From CAVSJA01 sp963728145 (GTDB taxonomy: Bacteria > Bacteroidota > Bacteroidia > Chitinophagales > Chitinophagaceae), in contig CAVSJA010000008.1 of assembly GCA_963728145.1 (NCBI GenBank), positions 62,001 to 126,000 of the forward strand: a stretch of DNA of 64,000 nucleotides, written 5' to 3'. The notes below the pieces were generated by a model. The model made no database searches and was not told where the DNA came from. It worked only from the letters and a program-made list of their open reading frames with translations. The translations under genes were made by a program, and so were the position numbers. Of this stretch, positions 9,219 through 17,175 are shown piece after piece; the stretch's first letter is position 1; the number at the start of each line of letters is the position of its first letter.

Positions 9219-9420
9219 AATAATCAATAATTAATAATCAATAATTCTACTGGCATAATGCTGTTTGCAATCATTTAGCCCGCTCCACATCGAGCAATTA
9301 TTGATTATTAATTATTGATTATTGATTATTGTTGCCTTTTGCTTATTGCCTATTGCTTATTGCCTATTGCCCATTCACCATTCACCATTCACCATTCCCA
9401 TTCCCACTCATATTCCCCTT
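9219..9420. repeat. ATTGATT and CAATAGG/CCATTCA heptad repeats
   Basis: The left part is a TAATAATCAATAATT inverted pair (about 9219-9245 and 9295-9335). The right part is a run of TTGCCTA/TTGCTTA/CCATTCA 7-bp units that continues into the 3' end of the nuclease-like gene. The TGA stop of that gene lies inside the ATGGTGA repeat. Confidence 0.7.
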
Positions 9421-10453
9421 CGTATTCCCAGGTCACTGCCTGCAAATCATCTTCGGGTAATCCAGTCGCCTGCGACAATCTTTGCAATAATCCCAATAGT
9501 TGATTCTTACTTGCTCTTTGTCCCCGCATATCAAGTATTACTTTTTGATCAACCACCTGGCCAGTTCCTGGATCAACCGGACCCTGGACTCTTCTATTAT
9601 CAATTTGTCGTTTCAAAGCTCTGATCAACGCGGGTTCGTTATTTACATTGTAATTCTTTACTTCAATCATTGAATCCGCCGGATTGATATCAGGAACTAC
9701 ACTTCCTCTTGGTGGTACACGTCTTCCATCCGCAGTTTGAACCCAGTTTGTCTGTTGACCTTTGAGAAAAGTTTTTTGGCCCGGCATTCCTAACCTTTTG
9801 AAAAAAGTTTGAAGATCTCTTTCTGACTGATGCCATGAAGGCCTTTTTCTTTTATTGATTACATCTAAGTATTTTTTGTAACGTTCAATTACTGCCGGAC
9901 TACGTGCTCTTTTCAATTTTTCCTCCCATTGATTCTTTAGTATCGCTCTTTGTCGCTTACCAATACTGATGATCTTTGATTTTGGAACCCCTTTGGCGAT
10001 AGAAGATAGTCTCGTCGCGGCGCCTTGTGCTTTTCCTGCTAAGCCTCCCGCTTTTCCAACAAGACTTCCGGCCTTTCCTGCAAGGCTTCCTGCTTTACCA
10101 ATCAAATTTCCTGCTTTGCCAGCTGCACCCACAACTTTCCCAATTCCTGAACCAACGCTTGCAATTTTTCCAATACCTGATCCAAGTGCAGAGGCTGCGC
10201 CTAATACACTTCCCAGGAATTGTTCCTGTGGATCACGATAGTTTCCATATTGGGAAGTTGGTGCAGGAGGAAGGCTGGGTTTACAGAGTCGCGCATTCCT
10301 TCTCTCTTTCCAGTACTTATGAGCACCCGGGGGAGCGTTTTTTACTTTACGGCAGAACTTGCAGTTACAGGTTTTTTGATGAACGCGTGGTGGAGCGATT
10401 GGTCCAGACTGAATCCCACTTTCTGCAAGTATTTCATTTAAAAGCGTAGACAT
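9389..10453 (-). CDS. Putative toxin-like protein: Gly/Ala/Lys repeat region plus PD-(D/E)XK nuclease-type domain
   Basis: 354 aa, last gene of the tight operon (15 bp after the PLP-enzyme gene). Residues 29-34 form a CNCKFC cluster that could bind zinc. Residues 80-145 are a low-complexity, membrane-active-looking run of GKAG(S/G)L(A/V) repeats. Residues about 200-335 carry the spaced acidic pattern of PD-(D/E)XK nucleases: ERDL (Glu211), PDI (Asp255), then IEVKNY (Glu264, Lys266), followed by a helix and VILDMRGQ. This arrangement resembles bacterial polymorphic-toxin nuclease domains, but no immunity gene is obvious. The final WEYEGEYEWEWEW echoes the Glu/aromatic repeats of the first operon protein and overlaps an intergenic repeat. 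No Sec signal. The nuclease call is inference from motif spacing. Confidence 0.55.
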   Translation of the reverse strand: MSTLLNEILAESGIQSGPIAPPRVHQKTCNCKFCRKVKNAPPGAHKYWKERRNARLCKPSLPPAPTSQYGNYRDPQEQFLGSVLGAASALGSGIGKIASVGSGIGKVVGAAGKAGNLIGKAGSLAGKAGSLVGKAGGLAGKAQGAATRLSSIAKGVPKSKIISIGKRQRAILKNQWEEKLKRARSPAVIERYKKYLDVINKRKRPSWHQSERDLQTFFKRLGMPGQKTFLKGQQTNWVQTADGRRVPPRGSVVPDINPADSMIEVKNYNVNNEPALIRALKRQIDNRRVQGPVDPGTGQVVDQKVILDMRGQRASKNQLLGLLQRLSQATGLPEDDLQAVTWEYEGEYEWEWEW

Positions 10454-10468
10454 AAATTCGATTTTGAA

Positions 10469-11539
10469 TTAATTAAACTGGTAGATCCTTTCCACTTTTG
10501 CGATACAATCGACGAGTCGAAGGATCTCTTCAATTGAATGATCAGATCGAATGACAAAAGAAACAGCCGGTCGCTGACCCTTATGCGGAACCACTAATGC
10601 TGTTTTGATATCATTTCTTTTTAGCTTCTTGAATAATTCAAATGTTTTATGAGGGTTCAGGTTAGTATGCTGAACGGGGAATATTCCGCCTTGCAGGAAA
10701 ATTCCTTTCTTCCTCAAATGCTTTTTCAGGGTCAATACATTATGCCATAATTTATTCCTGCGTTGATCGCCCTGCAACCGGTTTAATCTAATGGCATGTG
10801 ATGCAGCTTGAAGGTGGGCATTGCTTACTGGACTGGAATTAATTCTTGTTTCACTTTTATCTTTGAATGCATCCACGAATCTCGCTTCCCCGCTTAGTAC
10901 ACTCATTGGTACGCCGAAAGCCTTTGCCAGGGAAATGATCGTTACGATAGAACTATCATTAATTCCTTTCCATTTCAATGATCCACCACCACCGCATCCA
11001 TAAGAACTCCTGTTGTTTTTCAATTCGCCTAAGATTCCGAAAGCCTGTGTATCATCGATAATGATCCTTCCCTTGTAGGGCTTGATTATCGAAAGATATT
11101 TATCAATGGGTGCCCCAATTCCACAGAATGGGCAATAGCCATCCGTTAAAACATATGGAGCAATTCCTTTCGGGATCGTTTTCTTGATAACCTCATCAAG
11201 AGAACCGGCATTGAAGTGACTGAACGTGCGCACTATAATATTTCCTCTCTGCAGCCGCTCAATGCCGTATCTCGATACAGGATATATATGTTCATCTATG
11301 AATATGGCAATGGGTAGTTCTCTTAAATAACCGAACAGGTCCCAGTACAGGTGAAGGGTTGAGGGCGCAACAATAGCGGATTCCAATCCTTGCATCTCTG
11401 CTACCTGTTGCGCGATCTTCTTTGCCAGGTAGGGTTCACTCAATACTGCCGGCGCACCTGTTGTGAGCTGTTGCCAACTATTCAATTCAGAGCTACCATG
11501 CTTCATTGCCAGGTATAATGACGATGTAAAGTCAATCAT
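10469..11539 (-). CDS. PLP-dependent aminotransferase class I/II, BioF-like
   Basis: 356 aa, ATG start, 2 bp after the preceding gene. The fold-type I signature is clear: IIIDDTQAFGILG, where Asp pairs with the PLP ring nitrogen, and ISLAKAFGVP, where the Lys forms the Schiff base. Layout is closest to the alpha-oxoamine synthases (8-amino-7-oxononanoate synthase and relatives): YWDLFGYL, then DEHIYPVSRYGIERL, a small C-terminal domain with VSFVIRSDHSIEEI. A CPFCGIG motif near residue 135 is not usual for BioF. Being inside an operon with a nuclease-like and Glu/Phe-repeat proteins, it more likely modifies a peptide or makes a cluster-specific metabolite than biotin. The bioD gene at 50438 is far away and has no bioF neighbour here. 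Confidence 0.75.
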   Translation of the reverse strand: MIDFTSSLYLAMKHGSSELNSWQQLTTGAPAVLSEPYLAKKIAQQVAEMQGLESAIVAPSTLHLYWDLFGYLRELPIAIFIDEHIYPVSRYGIERLQRGNIIVRTFSHFNAGSLDEVIKKTIPKGIAPYVLTDGYCPFCGIGAPIDKYLSIIKPYKGRIIIDDTQAFGILGELKNNRSSYGCGGGGSLKWKGINDSSIVTIISLAKAFGVPMSVLSGEARFVDAFKDKSETRINSSPVSNAHLQAASHAIRLNRLQGDQRRNKLWHNVLTLKKHLRKKGIFLQGGIFPVQHTNLNPHKTFELFKKLKRNDIKTALVVPHKGQRPAVSFVIRSDHSIEEILRLVDCIAKVERIYQFN

Positions 11540-11541
11540 GT

Positions 11542-13536
11542 TTATACTCTAGCCTTTACGCTCGATTGTTGTTCTTTAAGTTTGCGAATTAAATGAACGG
11601 ATGGTTGTTGAACATCAATTGCACGATCTGAGTAGGTAAGATCAACACCTGTTACTGCACGATATGCATGCATATAGTTTTGGATCTGTGGCCGCCAGAA
11701 AATTGCCCAGTTAGCTGCCTGATCCCTGTTGATCACATCACTCCATGCTCCAAACCTTATGGAGAGAATAATCTGCTCCCCAAACATTCCAAGGTCTCTG
11801 AAATGAAGCACGTTAGTCTTAGTCCATCCATGCAATTGGTTCAATACACCAACTCTGTCCATCCACGGTTCAGGATATGCGACCATTTGTCGCGTGGGTA
11901 AGAATTCCCTGAATTCCGGTCTTGCCAGGATGTATTGCTGCATCAGCATTTCCATTCTTGCTGTTGACGGAAGGTCACCGAACTGGTTATGCGCACCTTC
12001 ACTAAGGATCATGTGAACTTCTTTCAACGCATTCATGATCGGGAATCCATCTGCCACAACTGTCGTATCATCGTACTGGTTATAGAATTTAACGCAATGA
12101 TTCAACAACACATGGAATGCTTCGATGAATTTGCTTCTACTATCAACTGTACGCAATCCTTTAACTGCAGTTCCTTCAAGTGTAATTCCATAATGATGAT
12201 CATATTCATATGCCCTGCGACGAACACTCAAGCGATGTTGATCATCCTGGATATAACCCCAGAGCAAATTATTCAATGGACGTAAAGGACCTACTTCAAC
12301 ATTGGCAAGCGGATCAACAGCTCCATCGCCTCTGATATTCTGGAATCTTCTTGCAATCGTGCTGATACCCTGTACCAGCATGCTTTCCTCATGCCAGTAA
12401 TTCCATATCAGTTCAAGGAAGCAGGGAAACTGAAGTTTGAAACTTAGCAAGCCATAACAGGATTCCATTAACCTGTCATTACTCTGAATGTAATCGGTGA
12501 GACCTTGCTCGAAAGGCAATGTTTTGAAATCTACATCCGGAAGTTTCCTCCTTACCAGTGCCAGATAAGGTAAGATCTTCACAGACGCGGGGTCACCAAG
12601 TTTCTTTGTGACTTCCACCCGATAAGCATCGAACTCCTTCTTTAATTCAGGTGGAAGATCGCCGCTGACTGTGATTGTTGCCATAACAAAAGCTTCTGTT
12701 GCCACTTTAAGCGCCCTGTATGATTCTACGGCATTAAATGGCAGGCTCAAACCCTCCTGTGTTTTCTTTAATTGTTCCCTGTATTTAGCTTCATCCTTCA
12801 ACGCTGGATTTGAGATTGCGAACGGATTGATTCCGCCGCAAAAAATGTAATCAATGAATGAGCTATAATTATTGTACGATAGTGCATTTGTTCCATTACG
12901 AATCACTTCCCAAAGGGCAACATCTTTTGTAATTGCTGGATTTACGGGTTGTAAGCCGATAGGCATGAAGGACGGAAAGTTGACGTTTTCTCTTGCCAGC
13001 GCGCTATCGTCCGCAGCAGCTATTCCTGCGTTTGAGATATTTTTTTGAAAATGTTCGGTGATCGACTGGTGAAGATAAAAGGCATTGGAGGCAATCAAAC
13101 TTTCCTTGGTAAAATCGCCACCGTCTTTGAAGCGCGCAACAAGGTTGATTCGCTTCTCACCAGAACTAAGACCACTCAGGTCTAAAAGATAAAGGAGTTC
13201 CGTGGGTTGTCCCAGTTTGAATTTAAACTCGATCAGCTTGCCGTTGATTTGATCATCATCCGCATCAGTATAGAATTTAATGAGGTTGCCAAAGAATGAC
13301 TCCACTTCATCAATTTCCATTTGATCGAATTTCGCGAGATCAACTGCTTTCCCCTGGCCATCAGTAACATCCTTTGCATTGAACTTAACTTGCGTATAGA
13401 CCGAGTCTCCAACCTTGATCCCAAGGTCCTTGCCCGCATTCAGGACTTTTCCAACTTCTACAATTGGCTCGTTTTCGAGTTTTAAATTGGCTTTTCCTGA
13501 AGAGTCAAAAATCTGTAACGGATATGTTATTGTCAT
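11542..13536 (-). CDS. Large hypothetical protein of the Glu/Phe-repeat operon
   Basis: 664 aa, ATG start; its stop lies 2 bp before the PLP-enzyme start, so translation is probably coupled. I do not recognise a family. Residues 1-170 look beta-rich (alternating hydrophobic and charged residues, e.g. VGDSVYTQVKFNAKDV). The remainder is helix-rich with aromatic segments such as FLELIWNYWHEESM, LWGYIQDDQHRLS and YEYDHHYGITLEG. The mix of an N-terminal beta-domain and a large helical part might suit a scaffold or processing protein, but no catalytic motif is convincing. No signal peptide and no membrane helix. Its tight linkage to the PLP enzyme is the only functional hint. Confidence 0.6.
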   Translation of the reverse strand: MTITYPLQIFDSSGKANLKLENEPIVEVGKVLNAGKDLGIKVGDSVYTQVKFNAKDVTDGQGKAVDLAKFDQMEIDEVESFFGNLIKFYTDADDDQINGKLIEFKFKLGQPTELLYLLDLSGLSSGEKRINLVARFKDGGDFTKESLIASNAFYLHQSITEHFQKNISNAGIAAADDSALARENVNFPSFMPIGLQPVNPAITKDVALWEVIRNGTNALSYNNYSSFIDYIFCGGINPFAISNPALKDEAKYREQLKKTQEGLSLPFNAVESYRALKVATEAFVMATITVSGDLPPELKKEFDAYRVEVTKKLGDPASVKILPYLALVRRKLPDVDFKTLPFEQGLTDYIQSNDRLMESCYGLLSFKLQFPCFLELIWNYWHEESMLVQGISTIARRFQNIRGDGAVDPLANVEVGPLRPLNNLLWGYIQDDQHRLSVRRRAYEYDHHYGITLEGTAVKGLRTVDSRSKFIEAFHVLLNHCVKFYNQYDDTTVVADGFPIMNALKEVHMILSEGAHNQFGDLPSTARMEMLMQQYILARPEFREFLPTRQMVAYPEPWMDRVGVLNQLHGWTKTNVLHFRDLGMFGEQIILSIRFGAWSDVINRDQAANWAIFWRPQIQNYMHAYRAVTGVDLTYSDRAIDVQQPSVHLIRKLKEQQSSVKARV

Positions 13537-13569
13537 TTGTTTAAGTTTTATTGTTAAAGATTTTGTTTC

Positions 13570-14904
13570 CTATATATTGGTTAGTGCCCAGTGCCGAAGT
13601 GCTTTTGTAAGCAACCGGTTTTCAGCAAACGGTGTTATTGTGTTATCGGCTCTGGCCTGTCCAACAACCGCAAATACCACTGACGGACGTTGCTTTGACC
13701 ATTCTTCAACTTTGTCTTTCCATTGAAAGTAATTCTGCCGCAATTGCCCTGGTTGTCTTTCCCTTGTTGGAAAAATCTCTTTAAGTGTTTTTCCTTGTAA
13801 TGATTCCGGTCGGTGATCCATGATCATTTTGCAGAATGCGGGAATGATTTGTTCCATACTATTTACCATTGCCAGGAGCTTTGGATTTAATCCTTTCTTT
13901 GGATACATCGTTTCCCATAACCTTTCCAGTCGTTCCCATTGATCATCGGGATAAACCAGTTTTCCAAACCCAACACTGATCTTTACACGAATCCAGGGAA
14001 ACGGATGCGGATCATCATCAACTATGCGAAAAACAAAATAGCGGGGAAGGCTCACCACACTGATCAATCCGGTGCTGGCACTGATGCCCAGTACGCTTAC
14101 GGACCAGTAATCAGATAGGATCTCGGAAATCCACCTGCTAAGTAATTTCCAGGATTCACTATGTACCGGATCACGTTTTGACATTTCCTCAAGCTCTGGC
14201 TTGATGGATGGGATCAGGTTTAGTAGAGCCGAGCCCTGATGGCCAACTTCGTGAACAAGTGATGAGCCAATCCCGCTTGCAACCATTCTCTCGCGGGGAA
14301 TTTTTATTACTGCGACAGGATTTTCATCACCGCCTGGTAATCGGGTCCTCGCTCTTCTTATCGCTGCACCATGACCACGATCGAGATAACAGATCAACGG
14401 AGGTGCATTGAGCATAATTCCTTCAGTTGCTATTGCATCTTTAGCAAGAATATCCAAACCCGCAATCCAGATCCCTGTTTCATTTTCGCCGCGCTGACTG
14501 ACAACATCAGCGAAAATGTCAAACTGATCGAGCAATGAATTGAATTGAAGCTTCAAAACCGAATAAGCCGATTGGCATTTCTCGAATGGAATTCCGTTGC
14601 TTGATTTCATTCTGGTAATGAAGCCTCTTGCCTTTTCAGCCAGGAGAGTCTTTCCTGCCTTCATCAACTCGAAAATATTCTTTTGCGCATCGTATGGAAT
14701 TGCAGCAGCCATCACCATTGGCATCGAAAATTCGAAAGGTTGCAATTGCTGCAAACGCGTAAGTAGGGCCATTGCTTCATTGATAAGGAATTTGCGATAC
14801 CTGCGCTCAAGTCCAATTGCTGCCAGTTTTGTTACACCATTGCCATTTTTTGCAATGGTTAAAACGCTCCTTGCAATACCAGGTTGTTTCCTTGTCGTAT
14901 CCAT
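13570..14904 (-). CDS. Putative zincin metalloprotease (HEVGH) of the operon
   Basis: 444 aa. It starts at ATG 14904, inside the last 46 bp of the previous gene, and ends 33 bp before the 664-aa gene, so it is part of one operon. Near residue 218 is SSLVHEVGHQGSALL, a clean HExxH zinc-binding motif in a helix; an acidic residue in WISEILSDYW about 40 residues later could be the third ligand, as in gluzincins, but this is inference. The first 100 residues are basic and helical. No signal peptide or transmembrane segment is evident, so it probably acts in the cytoplasm or is exported with its partners. One obvious idea is maturation of the repeat proteins encoded just upstream. Confidence 0.6.
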   Translation of the reverse strand: MDTTRKQPGIARSVLTIAKNGNGVTKLAAIGLERRYRKFLINEAMALLTRLQQLQPFEFSMPMVMAAAIPYDAQKNIFELMKAGKTLLAEKARGFITRMKSSNGIPFEKCQSAYSVLKLQFNSLLDQFDIFADVVSQRGENETGIWIAGLDILAKDAIATEGIMLNAPPLICYLDRGHGAAIRRARTRLPGGDENPVAVIKIPRERMVASGIGSSLVHEVGHQGSALLNLIPSIKPELEEMSKRDPVHSESWKLLSRWISEILSDYWSVSVLGISASTGLISVVSLPRYFVFRIVDDDPHPFPWIRVKISVGFGKLVYPDDQWERLERLWETMYPKKGLNPKLLAMVNSMEQIIPAFCKMIMDHRPESLQGKTLKEIFPTRERQPGQLRQNYFQWKDKVEEWSKQRPSVVFAVVGQARADNTITPFAENRLLTKALRHWALTNI

Positions 14905-15422
14905 TGGCCAGAGTTTTGTGAACTTGAATAACCACGTTGTGCTATTACCGGTCTTGCAGATTGATTGATCGCTTGTGTCACCATTGCTTTAGGGGGTGCC
15001 CAGGCTCCTGCGCTCAATGCACGGTTGAGGTAATTGGCTGCTTTCCGGATCACTTTTACATAATCCATTGCTTCCTGTTCGTTCACCTCACCGAATAACC
15101 AATTGCTGGCCGCTCCTGCAAGCTGACCACCGATTTTGCCACCGGTGCTACCTCCGAAATAGGAACCGAGGTTCCGCCCAACACTCGGAAGCATTTTTTT
15201 CCCGAAACTCTTTGCGCCGGCAACGAAATCTTTCTTGATGGCCTGGCCCTGGGGGGAATTGTAAACTTTTTTTGCACCATCCCAGATGGCTCCCAGGAAA
15301 TTCTCCAATTCATATTCGTTGGATATTTCCATCAATTCCATCGCTAATTCCTGTTCGAATTCGAGCTCGCCTGATTCACCCAGGAGTTCCAGGTTAAATT
15401 CGTATTCGTGTAGACTGCTCAT
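14859..15422 (-). CDS. Short Glu/Phe-type repeat protein, paralogue of the next gene upstream
   Basis: 187 aa. It starts with an acidic, Glu/Leu/Phe-rich stretch (about 5-35), then the NEYELENFLG motif, a Lys/Gly helix segment, a Gly-rich hydrophobic segment (GSYFGGSTGGKIGGQLAGAAS, in two parts) and a helical region ending PPKAMVTQAINQSA. The last residues read SGQWIRQGNNLVLQGAF. Each of these blocks has a counterpart in the same order in the 305-aa protein encoded upstream (NEYELEQFIG; GLGGAIGSKLGSAAS; SGTWERQGDAIVVYGA), so they are paralogues. Its 3' end overlaps the HEVGH gene by 46 bp. Similar proteins occur in many bacteria as hypotheticals, to my recollection; function unknown. Confidence 0.65.
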   Translation of the reverse strand: MSSLHEYEFNLELLGESGELEFEQELAMELMEISNEYELENFLGAIWDGAKKVYNSPQGQAIKKDFVAGAKSFGKKMLPSVGRNLGSYFGGSTGGKIGGQLAGAASNWLFGEVNEQEAMDYVKVIRKAANYLNRALSAGAWAPPKAMVTQAINQSARPVIAQRGYSSSQNSGQWIRQGNNLVLQGAF

Positions 15423-15510
15423 TTAGATTCATTTTAGTAATTAAAGAATTTAGCACCTGCCTGCTCATAGAGTCCTGCAGACCCCAGGCAGGTTTAGTGA
15501 AGCATACTAA

Positions 15511-16428
15511 CTATGCCCCATAAACGACGATAGCATCGCCCTGTCTTTCCCAGGTTCCTGAAGGTGCGCCATTACCCATACCATCACCTGCAAATCCACC
15601 ACCGGCCATTGCTCCGGAATCCATTGGACTTCCTGCTGCTCCCTGTGAAGCATAACCGCCACCACCAGCTCCGCCGCCTGCAAACCTTCCTGCACCTGCA
15701 CGACCACCAGCGCTCATACGTCCGCCGCCCATGCGACCTGCGCCCATTCTACCTGGACGGCCTGCGCCCATTCTTCCTGCACCAGCACCACGACCACCAA
15801 AGCCGCGACGTTTTCTCAATAAACCCGGTGCATGACTAGCAGCAGCACGTTTGAGTGCGCTTGCAGCAGCAACTTTTGGAGGAGCCCCTGCTCTTGCTGC
15901 AGTTGTTGCTTTTTTAGTAGCATCAGATGCCAAACGAACAAACCTGCGTGCTACTTCGAATTCACGATCTTCATTGCTCAAACCTTCAAGCTCTAATTCA
16001 AAAAGGTTAGAAGCTGCACTTCCCAGTTTGCTTCCAATCGCGCCACCCAATCCAGGTACAAGGAAATTTCCCAATGCACCTCCGGCTATCGGCAATGCTT
16101 TCTTAGCGATTGTCTTCAAACCGCCGAGTAATGATTTACCCACTCCTGACTTGGCGAAATTGCTCACGCCTTTACCAACTTTCTTAAACAGCTTACCAAT
16201 AAACTGTTCAAGTTCATATTCGTTGGAAACACCAAGTAGTTCAGTGGCCAGTTCCAATTCCAGGGCTTCTCCTTCCAGTTCACCCTCAAATTCGAACTCA
16301 CCTTCACCTTCATATTCACCTTCGAATTCAAATTCACCTTCGCCTTCAAATTCGAATTCACCTTCACCTTCATATTCGAATTCATTTTCGAATTCGAATT
16401 CACTTGTTGTACGATCGATGTTGTGCAT
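15511..16428 (-). CDS. Glu/Phe tandem-repeat protein with Gly/Arg/Met-rich C-terminal region, first gene of operon
   Basis: 305 aa from ATG 16428 (MHNIDRTTSEFEF); an ATG 18 codons upstream would add a peptide lying over the putative promoter leader and is less likely. Residues 9-58 are tandem EFEFEG/EYEGEG repeats. Then comes NEYELEQFIG (about 66-75), a Lys-rich amphipathic part, a Gly/Ala hydrophobic segment (about 100-130), LSNEDREFEVARRFVRLASDA, an Ala-rich helix, and a Gly/Arg/Met low-complexity region (about 200-285, RMGAGR units). The end SGTWERQGDAIVVYGA matches the paralogue downstream. Organisation suggests an exported or surface-acting effector carrier, but that is speculation. A candidate sigma-54 promoter lies about 60 bp upstream. 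Confidence 0.65.
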   Translation of the reverse strand: MHNIDRTTSEFEFENEFEYEGEGEFEFEGEGEFEFEGEYEGEGEFEFEGELEGEALELELATELLGVSNEYELEQFIGKLFKKVGKGVSNFAKSGVGKSLLGGLKTIAKKALPIAGGALGNFLVPGLGGAIGSKLGSAASNLFELELEGLSNEDREFEVARRFVRLASDATKKATTAARAGAPPKVAAASALKRAAASHAPGLLRKRRGFGGRGAGAGRMGAGRPGRMGAGRMGGGRMSAGGRAGAGRFAGGGAGGGGYASQGAAGSPMDSGAMAGGGFAGDGMGNGAPSGTWERQGDAIVVYGA

Positions 16429-16489
16429 AATGGATGTTTTTAAAATGAATAATAGATTGATCTGATAAATGAATAACTCCATTCAAGGG

Positions 16490-16506
16490 TTCAACTGCAG
16501 TGCCAA
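16490..16506 (-). promoter_or_regulatory. Candidate sigma-54 (-24/-12) promoter of the Glu/Phe-repeat operon
   Basis: On the minus strand the sequence TTGGCACTGCAGTTGAA fits TTGGCAC-N5-TTGCW with the correct GG-to-G spacing of 12; only the -12 C is replaced by A. The predicted start would be near 16480, about 50 nt before the ATG at 16428. An activator of the matching class is encoded in the same region (5866-7239). Confidence 0.45.
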
Positions 16507-16608
16507 TTAATAGATGATTGAATTACAAGCGAATCAAAAAAATCGCTTGCGAAATTTTTTTCGTTTGAAGAGGATAGAGAGGATAATAACGAAAAAAATT
16601 TCGTGAGG

Positions 16609-17175
16609 GAGATGACATCTGATCCCGCAGGCTCTCTACATTGAAGACAACTTACTGGGTCATCTCATACTAGGGTTTTACCAACCTGTAAGAGAAGTGG
16701 TAATGGAAATTTCTAATTATTTGGAGAGTCCCTACTATTCGACACGCCAATATTCAATAATCAATATTCAATAAGTCAATTCTCAAATCAAGGTTCAATG
16801 ATCATTATTCAAGGCTCAATTTTCACCCGGCAAGGAGCAACGGTCAGTAGTCAATACCAAGTTGGACATTAAAGTCTAAAAAGGACAAAAAGCGCGAAGA
16901 GTAGATGTGTTGAAAGTTGAGTCTTGCTTTGATTATTGACCCTTGATCCTTGCCGGGTGATACGTGAACCTTGAGCGTTGATTGATGAGACTTGATTTGA
17001 GAATTGATTATCGAATATTGATTATTGAATATTGGCGTGTCGAATAGTAGGGACTTTGCCAGTAATTAGAAATTTACATTGTCTTTGACAAGTTGGTAAT
17101 ACCTAAGTATGAGATGACATTTGCCCTCGCAAGTTCCCGTTAGTACAAGTTGCGTATGGGGGCAGATGTCATCTC
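16609..17175. repeat. About 570-bp imperfect palindrome
   Basis: The outer ends are GAGATGACATCTG (16609-16621) and CAGATGTCATCTC (17163-17175). Further in, CTACTATTCGACACGCCAATATT (16731-16753) pairs with AATATTGGCGTGTCGAATAGTAG (17030-17053), and ACCCGGCAAGGA (16826-16838) pairs with TCCTTGCCGGGT (16949-16960). Between them are degenerate TTCAATAATCAATA units. It fills the whole gap upstream of the operon promoter and overlaps the stop codon of the flavin oxidase gene. Part of it recurs at 28610-28702. Confidence 0.8.

Noticed and set aside
10469..11539. bioF of the biotin pathway
   Set aside because: The fold fits BioF-like enzymes but the gene lies in a non-biotin operon with a CPFCG motif unusual for BioF, so no gene symbol was given.
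15851..16465. 204-aa plus-strand frame over the Glu/Phe-repeat gene
   Set aside because: It is the mirror of the GAA/TTC-rich repeat codons; composition is Ser/Pro/Asn low complexity and the opposite strand has the operon gene with conserved motifs.
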